Positions 1 through 9,073 are shown, numbered from the stretch's first letter. The stretch is 64,000 bases of DNA from Micromonospora polyrhachis (GCF_014203835.1 NZ_JACHJW010000001.1:2926501-2990500), one strand, 5' to 3'. Numbers and translations are program-made. Notes: a model not told the origin generated them from the letters alone.

Positions 1-67
1 CGAACAGCACCGTGACCAGGACTGCCGGCGCGGTCACCTCGGTGACGATCCGGGCCAGTCGCGTCAC
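1..67 (-). CDS. N-terminus of a membrane protein (possibly PAP2 phosphatase), cut by window edge
   Basis: Only the first 22 codons are present. A GTG start overlaps the TGA stop of the upstream proline-rich gene by four bases (GTGA), which indicates translational coupling. The visible residues read MTRLARIVTEVTAPAVLVTV and then LF: a short basic head followed by a hydrophobic segment, as at the start of a polytopic membrane protein. The RIVTEV-x-AP-V pattern resembles the start of PAP2-family phosphatases in actinomycetes, from memory only. The rest lies left of the window, so the family call is weak; the reading frame itself is well supported by the overlap. Confidence 0.5.
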   Translation of the reverse strand, partial: MTRLARIVTEVTAPAVLVTVLF

Positions 68-822
68 GTGTTCGGCGCGGCCGGCGGGACGTCTGGGTCG
101 ATCGATCCGGACTGGGTCGGCTCGGGTGTCGGCGGTCCTAGTGTCGTCGGCCCCGGCGTTGTCGGCTCGGTTGTCGTCGGCCCCGGTGTGCCCGGCTCCT
201 GGGTCGGGGGCGGCACCGTGGTGGGGGGCGGCACCGTGGTCGGAGCCGGTGTCGGGGTCGGCGTCGGCAGGGTGGTCGGAGCCGGTGTCGGCGGCACGCT
301 CGGCGTCGGACCGGGCGTCGGTGTCGGTGTCGCGGCCGGCACCGTCGCTGTGGGCGGGCTGGGTACGGGCGGCTCCGGTAGCGGCGGGCGCGGTGGATCC
401 GGGAGCGGCGGCCGGGCTGGATCAGGGCGGGACGGATCAGGTTGGGCGGGGCGGGACGAGCCCTGCCCGAATCGGACGAACGGTGCCGGCCCAGCCGCCA
501 CCAATGGTGGATCCGCCCCGGGCACCGGCACCAGGGGGACGACCAGGGTCGGCTCGGCCGAGGGCGGCGTGATGAACGGGGTGGCGTCGGCGGAGAGCAT
601 TCCGCTACCGACGGTGGTGGTGCCGGCTCCGATCGCGGTGAGGATGGGCATCGAAGCCGTACTGGCCAGGAGGCCGACAATAAACAGATAGCGCCGGGTC
701 GGTCCGGCGAGTCCCTGGGCCCGGTGCACGCCGACCACCCGGCGGGGCCCATCGGGCCCCGCACCTGGCCAGCGGTGTCGGGCCGGGGGCGATGGTGAAA
801 GGTCATCACCGTAGTCCGGCAC
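64..822 (-). CDS. Proline/threonine-rich membrane-anchored protein, function unknown
   Basis: This 252-residue protein starts at a GTG with a GAGGAG ribosome binding site eight bases upstream. Residues 1-43 are basic and polar. Residues about 44-68 form one hydrophobic segment (signal anchor), and everything after about 130 is low-complexity Pro/Thr/Ser sequence (runs of TPTPTP, PPPTT and TTEPTTPGPTT). The expected topology is inside head, one membrane pass, and a long extended outer tail through the cell wall. No catalytic domain is visible. It overlaps the next gene by four bases, so the two are probably made together. The Pro/Thr tail may be O-glycosylated, which is inference. The family is not recognised. 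Confidence 0.6.
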   Translation of the reverse strand: MPDYGDDLSPSPPARHRWPGAGPDGPRRVVGVHRAQGLAGPTRRYLFIVGLLASTASMPILTAIGAGTTTVGSGMLSADATPFITPPSAEPTLVVPLVPVPGADPPLVAAGPAPFVRFGQGSSRPAQPDPSRPDPARPPLPDPPRPPLPEPPVPSPPTATVPAATPTPTPGPTPSVPPTPAPTTLPTPTPTPAPTTVPPPTTVPPPTQEPGTPGPTTTEPTTPGPTTLGPPTPEPTQSGSIDPDVPPAAPNT

Positions 823-1326
823 GGGCGGAACTCCTCATCGTCGTGGGGCCGCATCGGCCAGCTCGGTGGTACGAAGACACGCCGGCGGACAAGTCAGTCC
901 AAACCGGCCACTCCCCCATACAGCCTGACTAAGTAACGCTGAGTTATCCAGCCCGACACAGCGAGTCGGCGTGCCAAGTTTCCGATAAGTCGAGATGGCT
1001 AAGCCAACAAACCCGGCCATACAGCAGAAAGCCGACGCTAGATCGAGATTGGGTGGCCGCCCATGCTGTCTTGTTACACATCTGCTCTGCGAATATGGAC
1101 TCCACGGCAACGCAGCCGTAGCCTCCGCGTACCCAGCGGCAGGCGCGGCTGTTCGCCAGCGCTCCCGAACCGGCTTCCGCCAGAACTCGGTTCACTGCCG
1201 CGCGGCAACCCCCACCGGGGCTAGGCGCGGCCGCCATAAACCCGGTCCGGCAGCAGCCGGACAGGCGCAGGAGCTGCGCGGTCGGGACACCCCCGGTGCC
1301 GACGCACGAACGACAGGGAGATACGG
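823..1326. promoter_or_regulatory. Intergenic region between divergent genes, lower GC, probable promoters
   Basis: About 500 bases separate the divergent proline-rich gene and the pdhA operon, with no convincing gene. The stretch 925-1110 is clearly richer in A/T than its surroundings. On the plus strand TTGTTA at 1071-1076 followed 17 bases later by TATGGA at 1094-1099 is a weak candidate housekeeping promoter for the downstream operon. The match in the -10 box is poor, so I treat it as a guess. Short reading frames here show no ribosome binding site or biased codon use. Confidence 0.3.
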
Positions 1327-2511
1327 ATGGCGAAGGGTGACCGCGGTACGACAACCCGCGGCAAGCGGGCTACCCCCCGGGCCGGACGGTCCAGATCGGG
1401 ACGCGCCGGCGACCCGGAACTCGTACAGTTGCTCACCCCCGAGGGTGAGCGGATCGACTCGGTGACCGGCCCGGACGGTACGGAGTACACCGTCGACTTC
1501 ACCGACGAGGAATACCGCGGTCTCTACCGGGACCTCGTAGTGATCCGGAAGTTGGACGCCGAGGCGACCGCCCTGCAACGCCAGGGCGAGTTGGGCATCT
1601 GGGCCAGTCTGCTCGGGCAGGAGGCCGCACAGGTCGGCTCCGGCCGCGCGCTGCGGCCGCAGGACATGGCCTTCCCGACCTACCGCGAGCACGGCGTGCT
1701 CTACTGCCGGGGCATCGACCCGATCATGCCGTTGGGCCTGTTCCGCGGGGTCGATCAGGGCGGCTGGGACCCCAACGAGTTCAAGTTCAACATGTACACG
1801 ATCGTGATCGGCGCGCAGACGCTGCACGCGACCGGTTACGCCATGGGCATCACGATGGATGGCAAGACCGGTACGGACGACGGCGAGGCCGTCATCGCGT
1901 ACTTCGGTGACGGCGCCACCTCTCAGGGTGACGTCAACGAGGCCTTCGTCTGGTCGAGCGTCTTCAACGCCCCGATCGTGTTCTTCTGCCAGAACAACCA
2001 GTACGCCATCTCGGAGCCGCTGGAGCGGCAGACCCGCATCCCGCTCTACCAGCGTTCCTCCGGCTTCGGCTTCCCCGGCATCCGGGTCGACGGCAACGAC
2101 GTGCTGGCCACGTACGCGGTCACCCGCGCCGCGCTGGACAACGCCCGGCACGGGCAGGGCCCGACGATGATCGAGGCGTACACCTACCGGATGGGTGCGC
2201 ACACCACCACGGACGACCCGACCCGGTACCGCATCGCCAGCGAGGTCGAGGCGTGGCAGGCCAAGGACCCGATCGCCCGGGTCCGGGCATTCCTCGAAAA
2301 GCAGCAGATCGCCGACGAGGCGTTCTTCGCCGGGGTCGACGAGGAGGCCAAGCAGGAGTCCCTCAGCCTGCGCGAGCGGGTGCTCGCCATGCCCGACCCG
2401 CAGCCACTGACCCTCTTCGACCACGTACACGCGGAGGGTTCACCCGAGGTCGACGCGCAGCGTGACCAGCTCGCGGCGTACCTGGACTCGTTCGAGGGGA
2501 GCACCCACTGA
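1327..2511 (+). CDS. pdhA: 2-oxo acid dehydrogenase E1 component, alpha subunit (pyruvate or branched-chain type)
   Basis: The 394-residue product is the alpha chain of a heterotetrameric thiamine-diphosphate E1 enzyme, which decarboxylates a 2-oxo acid and passes the acyl group to the E2 lipoyl arm. The thiamine diphosphate/Mg motif runs from GDG (194-196) to NN (223-224). The phosphorylation-loop-like YRMGAHTTTDDPTRYR region lies near 280-296. Residues 1-30 are a basic, probably disordered head. The ATG follows a CAGGGAGA ribosome site. It overlaps the beta-subunit start by one base (TGATG). Actinobacteria usually make acetyl-CoA with homodimeric AceE, so the substrate may be a branched-chain 2-oxo acid; sequence alone does not decide. 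No E3 gene is adjacent. Confidence 0.93.
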   Translation: MAKGDRGTTTRGKRATPRAGRSRSGRAGDPELVQLLTPEGERIDSVTGPDGTEYTVDFTDEEYRGLYRDLVVIRKLDAEATALQRQGELGIWASLLGQEAAQVGSGRALRPQDMAFPTYREHGVLYCRGIDPIMPLGLFRGVDQGGWDPNEFKFNMYTIVIGAQTLHATGYAMGITMDGKTGTDDGEAVIAYFGDGATSQGDVNEAFVWSSVFNAPIVFFCQNNQYAISEPLERQTRIPLYQRSSGFGFPGIRVDGNDVLATYAVTRAALDNARHGQGPTMIEAYTYRMGAHTTTDDPTRYRIASEVEAWQAKDPIARVRAFLEKQQIADEAFFAGVDEEAKQESLSLRERVLAMPDPQPLTLFDHVHAEGSPEVDAQRDQLAAYLDSFEGSTH

Positions 2512-3500
2512 TGGCCACCGAGACCCTCACCCTGGGCAGGGCCCTCACCCTCGGTCTGCGCCGGGCACTGGAGCACGACCCCAAAGTCGTCATCATGGGC
2601 GAGGACGTCGGCAAGCTCGGCGGCGTCTTCCGGATCACCGACCAGCTCCAGAAGGACTTCGGCGAGAACCGGGTGATCGACACCCCGCTGGCCGAGTCCG
2701 GCATCATCGGCACCGCCGTCGGTCTGGCCATCCGGGGCTACCGCCCGATCTGTGAGATCCAGTTCGACGGCTTCGTCTACCCGGCGTACGACCAGATCGT
2801 CTCCCAGGTCGCGAAGATGCACTACCGATCGCAGGGCAAGGTCAAGATGCCCATCGTGATCCGGATTCCGTTCGGCGGTGGCATCGGCGCGGTGGAGCAC
2901 CACTCCGAGTCGCCCGAGGCGTACTTCGCGCACACCGCCGGCCTGAAGGTGGTCGCCTGCTCGAACCCGCAGGACGCATACGTCATGATCCAACAGGCGG
3001 TACGCTCCGACGACCCGGTGGTCTTCCTGGAGCCCAAGCGGCGCTACCACGAGAAGGGGCGGGTCGACACCGACACCGAGGTCGCCACGGCGTACCCGCT
3101 CAACGCCTCTCGCGTGGTGCGCTCCGGCAGCGACGTGACGGTGCTGGCGTACGGCCCGATGGTGCGTACCGCCCTCGACGCGGCCACCGCCGCCGAGGAG
3201 GACGGCCGCTCGCTGGAGGTCATCGACCTGCGCACGCTCTCCCCGTTCGACCTGGACCCGGTCTACGACTCGGTACGCCGCACCGGCCGCTGTGTGGTGG
3301 TGCACGAGGCGCCGAGCAACGTCGGCCTGGGTGCCGAGTTGGCGGCTCGGATCACCGAGAACTGCTTCTACTCGCTGGAGTCCCCGGTGCTGCGGGTGAC
3401 CGGCTTCGACACCCCCTACCCGGCCGCCCGGCTGGAGGAGGACTACCTGCCCAACCTCGACCGGGTGCTCGACGCTGTCGACCGCACCTTCGGGTGGTGA
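2511..3500 (+). CDS. pdhB: 2-oxo acid dehydrogenase E1 component, beta subunit
   Basis: At 329 residues this has the normal length for E1 beta. It pairs with the preceding alpha chain to form the alpha2beta2 decarboxylase. Recognisable family stretches are MGEDVGKLGGVFR near residue 24, the thiamine-site region DTPLAESGIIGTAVGLAIRG near 58, the IRIPFGGGIGAVEHHSES loop near 120, and the C-terminal transketolase domain from about 205 (EVIDLRTLSPFD). The start codon shares its first base with the alpha stop, which implies tight translational coupling and equal amounts of both chains. The E2 gene follows after four bases. Confidence 0.93.
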   Translation: MATETLTLGRALTLGLRRALEHDPKVVIMGEDVGKLGGVFRITDQLQKDFGENRVIDTPLAESGIIGTAVGLAIRGYRPICEIQFDGFVYPAYDQIVSQVAKMHYRSQGKVKMPIVIRIPFGGGIGAVEHHSESPEAYFAHTAGLKVVACSNPQDAYVMIQQAVRSDDPVVFLEPKRRYHEKGRVDTDTEVATAYPLNASRVVRSGSDVTVLAYGPMVRTALDAATAAEEDGRSLEVIDLRTLSPFDLDPVYDSVRRTGRCVVVHEAPSNVGLGAELAARITENCFYSLESPVLRVTGFDTPYPAARLEEDYLPNLDRVLDAVDRTFGW

Positions 3501-3504
3501 TCGG

Positions 3505-5037
3505 ATGTCGCGGATCAAGGAGTTCCCGCTGCCCGACCTCGCGGAAGGGCTGACCGAGGGCGAGATCATCAGCTGGCTGGTGTCGGTCGGCGACATCGTC
3601 GAGCTGAACCAGCCCGTCGTCGAGGTCGAGACCGCCAAGGCGGCGGTGGAGATCCCGGCCAAGTGGGCCGGTCGCGTGCACGCGATCTTCCACAAGGAGG
3701 GCACCGTCGTCGAGGTCGGGGTGCCGATCTTCGCGATCGACACCCAGCCTGACGCCGGTGAGCTGCCCACCTCTTCCCAGCCGGACGAGGCGCTGCCCAC
3801 CCCGTCGGCCGAGGCCCTGGCCGCCGTGGAGTTGGCCCCGGCCGACGCCGCCGTCGAGCCGGGCCTGATCGGTGGGCCCGCGCCCGGTGGCCGGACCGCC
3901 ATCCTGGTCGGCTACGGCCCGCGTACCACTGCTGCCAAGCGCCGCCCCCGCAAGGCGGCTGCGGCTACCTCGGCGACTCCGGCCGCTGTGGCGGGCAACC
4001 GGACCGGTCCGGTAACCAACGGCGCTGGTCCGGCTGCCGTCGCTCCGGCGGCTCCGGTGACGACGGCTCCGACTCCGCTGGCTCCGACTCCGGCGGCGGC
4101 CCCCGTCCCGGCCCGGCCGGTCGTACCGGTCCAGGCGCAACGAAGCGGGCCGGTGCTGGCCAAGCCGCCGGTCCGCAAGTTCGCCAAGGACCTGGGCGTC
4201 GACCTGACCGCGCTCGTCGGCTCGGGTCCGCTCGGCTCGATCAGCCGGGAGGACGTGGAGCGGGCGGCGGCCAACGCTGCGACAGCAGCCGAACCGACCG
4301 TGACCACCACCCCGGCCACGGTGGCGGCCTTCGGTCCGGACCGGGAGCAGCGCATCCCGGTCAAGGGGGTACGCAAGCTGACCGCGGAGAACATGGCGCG
4401 TTCGGCGTTCACCGCGCCGCACGTCACCGAGTTCCTGACGGTCGACGTGACCCGATCCATGAAGGCGCTCGACCGGCTACGTGAGCTGCCGGACTGGCGG
4501 GATGTGCGCGTCTCCCCGCTGCTGTTGGTCGCCAAGGCGGTACTGCTGGCGGTACGCCGTCACCCGATGGTCAACTCGACCTGGGCCGGCGACGAGATTG
4601 TCGTCAAGGACTACGTCAACCTGGGCATCGCGGCGGCCACCGAACGCGGTCTGATCGTGCCGAACATCAAGGATGCCGGCCGGCTGACCATGCGGGAGCT
4701 GGCGGACGCGATGACGGGCCTGGTGCAGACGGCGAAGGCGGGTCGGACGGCACCGGCGGAGATGTCCGGCGGCACTCTGACGATCACCAATGTGGGGGTC
4801 TTCGGGGTCGACACCGGTACGCCGATCCTGCCGCCCGGCGAGTCGGCGATCCTCGCCTTTGGCGCGGTCCGGGAAATGCCCTGGGTGCACAAGGGCAAGA
4901 TCAAGATTCGTAAGGTGACGACCCTCGGACTCTCCTTCGACCATCGGATCATCGACGGAGAGCTGGGCTCGAAGTTCCTACGGGACGTCGGTGCGTTCCT
5001 GACCGACCCGGAGGCGGCCCTACTGGGCTGGACCTGA
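3505..5037 (+). CDS. pdhC: Dihydrolipoamide acyltransferase E2 component
   Basis: This 510-residue core subunit takes the acyl group from E1 to CoA. Three parts are visible. A single lipoyl domain spans 1-80, with the lipoylated lysine at K45 in VETAKAAVEI. A long Ala/Pro/Thr-rich swinging linker covers 80-210 and contains the E1/E3-binding peptide from about 213 (VRKFAKDLGVDL). The trimeric catalytic domain runs from about 285 to the end and carries the active-site DHRIIDG (D479-G485, His480). One lipoyl domain is usual for Gram-positive enzymes. It is the last gene of the operon and is followed within 20 bases by a strong hairpin. Confidence 0.93.
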   Translation: MSRIKEFPLPDLAEGLTEGEIISWLVSVGDIVELNQPVVEVETAKAAVEIPAKWAGRVHAIFHKEGTVVEVGVPIFAIDTQPDAGELPTSSQPDEALPTPSAEALAAVELAPADAAVEPGLIGGPAPGGRTAILVGYGPRTTAAKRRPRKAAAATSATPAAVAGNRTGPVTNGAGPAAVAPAAPVTTAPTPLAPTPAAAPVPARPVVPVQAQRSGPVLAKPPVRKFAKDLGVDLTALVGSGPLGSISREDVERAAANAATAAEPTVTTTPATVAAFGPDREQRIPVKGVRKLTAENMARSAFTAPHVTEFLTVDVTRSMKALDRLRELPDWRDVRVSPLLLVAKAVLLAVRRHPMVNSTWAGDEIVVKDYVNLGIAAATERGLIVPNIKDAGRLTMRELADAMTGLVQTAKAGRTAPAEMSGGTLTITNVGVFGVDTGTPILPPGESAILAFGAVREMPWVHKGKIKIRKVTTLGLSFDHRIIDGELGSKFLRDVGAFLTDPEAALLGWT

Positions 5038-5055
5038 TCGACACGGCAAACCCGC

Positions 5056-5097
5056 GCCGGCCGGGGTGCTCCAGGATTCTGGAGTACCCCGGCCGGC
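5056..5097. terminator. Hairpin terminator after the E1/E2 operon
   Basis: Two 19-base arms (5056-5074 and 5079-5097) are complementary except for one position and enclose a GATT loop. There is no clear T run, as is common for actinomycete terminators. Its position 18 bases after the E2 stop codon fits transcription termination. Confidence 0.8.
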
Positions 5098-5280
5098 ACC
5101 GTTTCCAGGTCGTTCGTCCCTACCTAGATCAACTAATGAACGTCAGCTGAATGAGCGTTAAACCTTTGATTGTTAGGCACGTGGCCCAGCTCACCTAAGA
5201 TTCGATGGAAATCATTGGGTCTCCTGCGCTTTAATAGAGGCACGACGGGCTCACAACCGAATAGCCAGGAGAGCGACACC

Positions 5281-5418
5281 ATGAGCATGATCAACCGACT
5301 TCGCAGCCGCCGGGACGCCGCACGCCGCGCACGGGCCATCGAGCGCGCGCTTCGTTCCACCAACTCGCCAGCCGTCCGCAACGAGATCCTCGCGATCGCG
5401 CAGCGCCAGTACCGCTGA
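5281..5418 (+). CDS. Small Arg-rich protein, 45 residues, function unknown
   Basis: The start is the ATG preceded by CCAGGAGAGCGACACC, an excellent ribosome site; an upstream in-frame ATG at 5170 has none. The product is very basic (nine or more Arg in the first 25 residues) and predicted helical, with sequence MSMINRLRSRRDAARRARAI at its start and a less basic tail ending AIAQRQYR. Such proteins can bind nucleic acid or acidic surfaces, but nothing here identifies a role. It is monocistronic: a terminator precedes it and another follows 34 bases after its stop. A single start codon with good spacing and GC-biased wobble positions support it as a real gene. Confidence 0.7.
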   Translation: MSMINRLRSRRDAARRARAIERALRSTNSPAVRNEILAIAQRQYR

Positions 5419-5451
5419 CGACCCCCAAAGCCCGCACTTCCTCCCCCGACA

Positions 5452-5483
5452 GATGACCCGCCCCGCACCTCGGGCGGGTCATC
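5452..5483. terminator. Hairpin terminator after the 45-residue gene
   Basis: Perfect 12-base arms (5452-5463 and 5472-5483) enclose an eight-base loop and are followed by GGCGTTT. The rest of 5419-5768 (about 350 bases) holds no gene that I can support. It contains the leader of the downstream proline-rich gene, whose ribosome site GGAGGA lies at about 5754-5759. Confidence 0.8.
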
Positions 5484-5768
5484 GGCGTTTCAGCCCGACC
5501 GACACCGGGATTCCATACCCCTCACAGCGCCCGGTACGGTTGGGCTCAGTCGTTACCAGGACCGGCCGCACGGACCTCCGAGCTGATCGACATCTCTCAA
5601 ATCCTCCGGCCGGTTGGACTTGACGACAGCGCTGCCCAGCGCCGCCGGCATCCGCCGGTTACGGTGCGGGAAGCTTGCACGGCCGGTTTCGCCGGCGGCG
5701 CCGTCGACCCCGCCGACGGCACCCGGGTCGGCAACCGGCGGCCGACATGTGATGGAGGAGGCGCGCGC

Positions 5769-8396
5769 ATGACGTCCGAGGGCCTGCAGCACCCCGGCCA
5801 GGAGCCGGAGGGGGCTGCGCCGGGCGCCGCTGGACCAGCGCCACACGGCAGCCACGCACCACAAGACCAACAACGATTCCCCACCCAATACGACTCGGGT
5901 ACGGCACCCAACACCGCGTGGGCACCACCGCCCCCGACCACACACCCCCAGGGCGGAAGTGCTCCAGTCACCCCGTGGGGCGTACCGGGGGGCCCGCCGC
6001 CCGGACCCGCACCACAAGCCAGCATGTGGGGAGCGCCTGCCGGCACCGCCCCCGAGCCTCCTGCGGCAGCAAACCTCTGGGGTCCACCTGAGGGCGCTCC
6101 CGGAAGCCCGTCAGCACCGGCGAGCCAGGCGAACACCGACTTCGCCGCCCACTGGGGCAACCCGCCGGCTGCCGCAGCCGCACCAGCACCAGCACCAGCA
6201 CCAGCACCGGTCGCAGCGACCCCTCCGCCGCCTTGGCCGGGCACCGGTGACCTGGGCAGCAACCATCCCGGGCAACCGGGAGCCCCCGAGCCGACGCCAT
6301 GGCCAGCGGGTGAGGCGTGGGGAACCGCCGCCGTACCCTCGCCCCGCCGGCCGGAGGAAGACCATCGGTCTGCCGCTGCTGCCACCCCGTTCGCCCCTGC
6401 AGGCGGATCCGAGACCGGGGCCGAACGGGACGCCCCGGCCTATCAGCCGGCACCATCCCCGGGTTTCTCCCCCGCCAACGCCGTCCCGCTACCGCCGCAG
6501 GAGCCCCGTATCCCCGGTGCGACCCTCGCGGCATCAGCGCCCCCGGGCTACGAACAGTCGGGTGGGTTCCCGGCCACAGGTTACGAAACGCCGAAGGCGC
6601 AGACCTCCGCTCCGGCCTGGCCCGACAGTGGCAGCCCGTACGGCGCCGGAGACAGCCCGGCGTTCCCGGGCCGGGAGGGTAGTGCCGAACAGTCCTGGCC
6701 GCCCGCCTCCGCACCGGTGGTCCCCCAGCCCCGTCCGGCCGGGGACGCCGAGAACTCCGGCCGGGTCACCATGCCCGATGCGGGCCAGCAGGAGTCATCA
6801 GACCTGGACCGGGTGCGGAGCGCCGCGAGTGCGGTCTCTGCCAGTGCCTCCGTACCGGTGGCCAGCCGGATCACGCCACCCGCCGAGGCCGAACTACGGT
6901 CGGCGGGGATGCCGGCTCCACAGCCTCGGGTCTACGGCCGACCCGCCGCTGCCGAACCTGCGGCAGAGCCCGAGCCGCAGTCCACCCCGGACGCCTACCG
7001 CCAACCCGAGCCGTACGCTCAGCCGGACCCGTACACCCAACCGGAGCCGTACGGTCAGCCGGACCCGTACGGTCAGCCCGAGCCGCAGCCCACCCCGGAC
7101 GCCTACCGCCAACCGGACCCGTACACCCAGCCCGAGCCGTACGGTCAGCCCGAGCCGCAGTCCACCCCGGACGGCTACCGCCAGCCGGACCCGTACTCCC
7201 AGCCCGAGCCGTACGGTCAGCCCGAGCCGCAGTCCACCCCGGACGCCTACCGCCAACCCGAGCCGTACGGTCAGCCCGAGCCGCAGTCCACTCCGGACGG
7301 CTACCGCCAACCCGAGCCGTACACCCAGCCCGAGCCGTACGGTCAGCCCGAGCCGCAGCCCACTCCGGACGGCTACCGCCAACCCGAGCCGTACGCTCAG
7401 CCCGAGCCGTACGCTCGGCCTGGCGCCTACGCCCCGCCCGAGCCGCAGGCTGACCAGCACTGGCCGCCGGCCGACAATGCGCCGCACCGGGACTCCGGCA
7501 CGTTCGGCTCGGGGCCGAGCCCGGTGCAATCCCCGGACAGCTATGCCGACCAGTTCCCCCCGTCCATGTCCGGTCCGCCAGCAGCCGGATCGGCTCGCGT
7601 CGCACCCCCCACTCCGGATCCCGATGGGTCGGCTGGCGAGCCAGCCCCCCATTTCACCGGCTCGGGTAACCCGCCTTTCGGTGACCTGATCGGGGGCCCG
7701 GGAAGCGGCCGGTCCTCGGGTGCGCCGGTCAACGGCTCCCCACTCGGCGGAGCGGCCAACGGGACCCACCTTGGCGGTGCGGTCAACGGCTCCCCACTCG
7801 GCGGACCGGTCAACGGTGCCCGGCCGGGTAGCCCAGCTCCCCAGGGCGCAGGCCGGTTCGGTCCATCGTCGGCCCCGCCGGCCAACTTCGGTTCCGCCGA
7901 GCCCGGTGGCTTCGGAGCACCGGATCGCACCACCTTCGCTCCGGCGGGACCGGGGTGGGACGACTCGCCGGCACCCGCTGGCGGGCAGTGGGGAGCCGAC
8001 TCCGACCAGGGCCGGTTCGACGCCTTCAAGCCGGAGGACGAGCCTCCGGCAGCTCCCAAAGCCGAACCACCGACACCCAAGGTCCGCAATGGACGGGTGC
8101 TGCTGGCGGTGCTGACAGTGGCAATCCTGCTTCTGGTCGTACCCCTGGGTGCGCTCTGGCTGCTCGGTAAGAGCGGGGACAAGCCGGCATCTTTCGTGCC
8201 CGAGATCGGATCGTGCGTGAAGGAATCCGACAAGGAGCCGGTGGCCGTCAACTGTGCCGACGAGGGCGCGTTCCAGGTGGTCTCCAAGGTGCCCAGCCAG
8301 GACAAGTGCGAGGGGCAGAACCCGCCGTACATCGAGGTGCCACTGGGTGACGGCAAGGCTCAGGTGTACTGCCTGAAGCCACAGGCGGCCGGATAG
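5769..8396 (+). CDS. Large Pro/Gln/Tyr-repeat membrane protein with LppU-like extracellular tail
   Basis: The chosen ATG has GATGGAGGAG just upstream and gives 875 residues; an in-frame start at 5664 lacks such a site. About 750 residues are low complexity. Residues about 400-560 (DNA 6970-7440) are tandem repeats built on PEPYGQPEPQ and TPDAYRQP. A second repeat of the form GAxNGSPLGG lies near 690. One membrane helix follows at about 805-828 (LLAVLTVAILLLVVPLGALW), then about 65 residues outside the cell with two or more cysteines (IGSCVK, VNCADEGAFQVV, KCEG, VYCLK). That ending resembles the LppU/SCO3897 family. The repeat part would be cytoplasmic and may act as a protein-interaction scaffold; that is inference. 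Confidence 0.8.
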   Translation: MTSEGLQHPGQEPEGAAPGAAGPAPHGSHAPQDQQRFPTQYDSGTAPNTAWAPPPPTTHPQGGSAPVTPWGVPGGPPPGPAPQASMWGAPAGTAPEPPAAANLWGPPEGAPGSPSAPASQANTDFAAHWGNPPAAAAAPAPAPAPAPVAATPPPPWPGTGDLGSNHPGQPGAPEPTPWPAGEAWGTAAVPSPRRPEEDHRSAAAATPFAPAGGSETGAERDAPAYQPAPSPGFSPANAVPLPPQEPRIPGATLAASAPPGYEQSGGFPATGYETPKAQTSAPAWPDSGSPYGAGDSPAFPGREGSAEQSWPPASAPVVPQPRPAGDAENSGRVTMPDAGQQESSDLDRVRSAASAVSASASVPVASRITPPAEAELRSAGMPAPQPRVYGRPAAAEPAAEPEPQSTPDAYRQPEPYAQPDPYTQPEPYGQPDPYGQPEPQPTPDAYRQPDPYTQPEPYGQPEPQSTPDGYRQPDPYSQPEPYGQPEPQSTPDAYRQPEPYGQPEPQSTPDGYRQPEPYTQPEPYGQPEPQPTPDGYRQPEPYAQPEPYARPGAYAPPEPQADQHWPPADNAPHRDSGTFGSGPSPVQSPDSYADQFPPSMSGPPAAGSARVAPPTPDPDGSAGEPAPHFTGSGNPPFGDLIGGPGSGRSSGAPVNGSPLGGAANGTHLGGAVNGSPLGGPVNGARPGSPAPQGAGRFGPSSAPPANFGSAEPGGFGAPDRTTFAPAGPGWDDSPAPAGGQWGADSDQGRFDAFKPEDEPPAAPKAEPPTPKVRNGRVLLAVLTVAILLLVVPLGALWLLGKSGDKPASFVPEIGSCVKESDKEPVAVNCADEGAFQVVSKVPSQDKCEGQNPPYIEVPLGDGKAQVYCLKPQAAG

Positions 8397-8418
8397 CCAT
8401 CCCACGCTGACGCATTGC

Positions 8419-8497
8419 GGGCCGGGGCAGCAGACAGCTGTCCCGGCCCGTCCCCGTTCGGGGGCCTGCCGGTGGTACCGGTAGCCACCGGCAGGCC
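8419..8497. terminator. Paired hairpins between convergent genes
   Basis: Two inverted repeats lie back to back. Eight-base arms are at 8419-8426 and 8442-8449. Thirteen-base perfect arms are at 8463-8475 and 8485-8497, with a nine-base loop. They sit between the plus-strand repeat protein and the minus-strand gene ending at 8516 and probably terminate both. Confidence 0.75.
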
Positions 8498-8515
8498 GTC
8501 CGGGACCCGAGCCGT

Positions 8516-9028
8516 CTAGGGGTGCGACGTGGCGAGCAGCCCGGCCACCGCCGGGCTGAATCGACTGACCAAGCTCCAGAGCGCCGGCTCCTCGGCCGCC
8601 TGCGCGGCAACCACCGGATCGGTGTGGCGTAGGAAGGCCAGGTGACGGCAGGCGTGCACAGCAACGTCGACCGGATTGATCTCCGGCGGTGTCGGCACGA
8701 GCGGGTCGGTGGATCGGGCCAGCACATCGGTGTCGACCGGCATGGCTGGCCCGACCGGGCACGGGTCGGGCAGCACGGCGTACGTCAACACGATGCCGCG
8801 ATCCTGGAACCGCCACGACGTGGAGTGCAGCAGGCAGCCGGCCAGCCGGTTGCCCAGACCGGCCAGGTGCCGGGCCAGCAGATCGGGATGGGCGCCGTCG
8901 GCGAGCGGCGCGACCCGGGTACGGAAGCCCAGCATGCCGTCTTCCACGCTGAGCAGGATCGTCTCCACGGCTGCGGGCACCAATCGGGTCGGGGTGGGGT
9001 CGGTGGAGGTGCCGGCCGGGAACGACAT
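8516..9028 (-). CDS. Conserved hypothetical protein, 170 residues
   Basis: I do not recognise the family. The product is soluble, without signal or membrane segment. It begins MSFPAGTSTDPTPTRLVPAA, followed by VETILLSVEDGMLGFRTRVA, and has a middle beta-rich stretch (FQDRGIVLTYAVLPDP) and a helical end. The ATG at 9028 gives a natural start; a TTG at 9046 would add six residues, and neither has a clear ribosome site. The ETILL..EDG.L.....V opening followed by YAVLPDP loosely recalls Nudix-type folds, but the Nudix box is absent, so no function is proposed. It runs in the same direction as the S51-like gene upstream, 45 bases away, and may share its transcript. Confidence 0.65.
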   Translation of the reverse strand: MSFPAGTSTDPTPTRLVPAAVETILLSVEDGMLGFRTRVAPLADGAHPDLLARHLAGLGNRLAGCLLHSTSWRFQDRGIVLTYAVLPDPCPVGPAMPVDTDVLARSTDPLVPTPPEINPVDVAVHACRHLAFLRHTDPVVAAQAAEEPALWSLVSRFSPAVAGLLATSHP

Positions 9029-9073
9029 GTCGCCTAGCTTAGGCAATTGCCAGATGCTGCTCGCTGCGATCGG

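Noticed and set aside
68-691. Gly/Val-rich plus-strand frame opposite the proline-rich gene
   Set aside because: It is the antisense of Pro/Thr codons; no ribosome site, and the minus frame has a signal anchor, a GAGGAG site and a coupled downstream gene.
1071-1099. Strong housekeeping promoter for pdhA
   Set aside because: Spacing is ideal but the -10 box matches poorly, so it is mentioned only as a weak candidate.
2184-3902. 572-residue minus-strand frame over the E1/E2 genes
   Set aside because: Mirror of high-GC coding sequence; the plus frames encode complete, conserved E1 and E2 enzymes.
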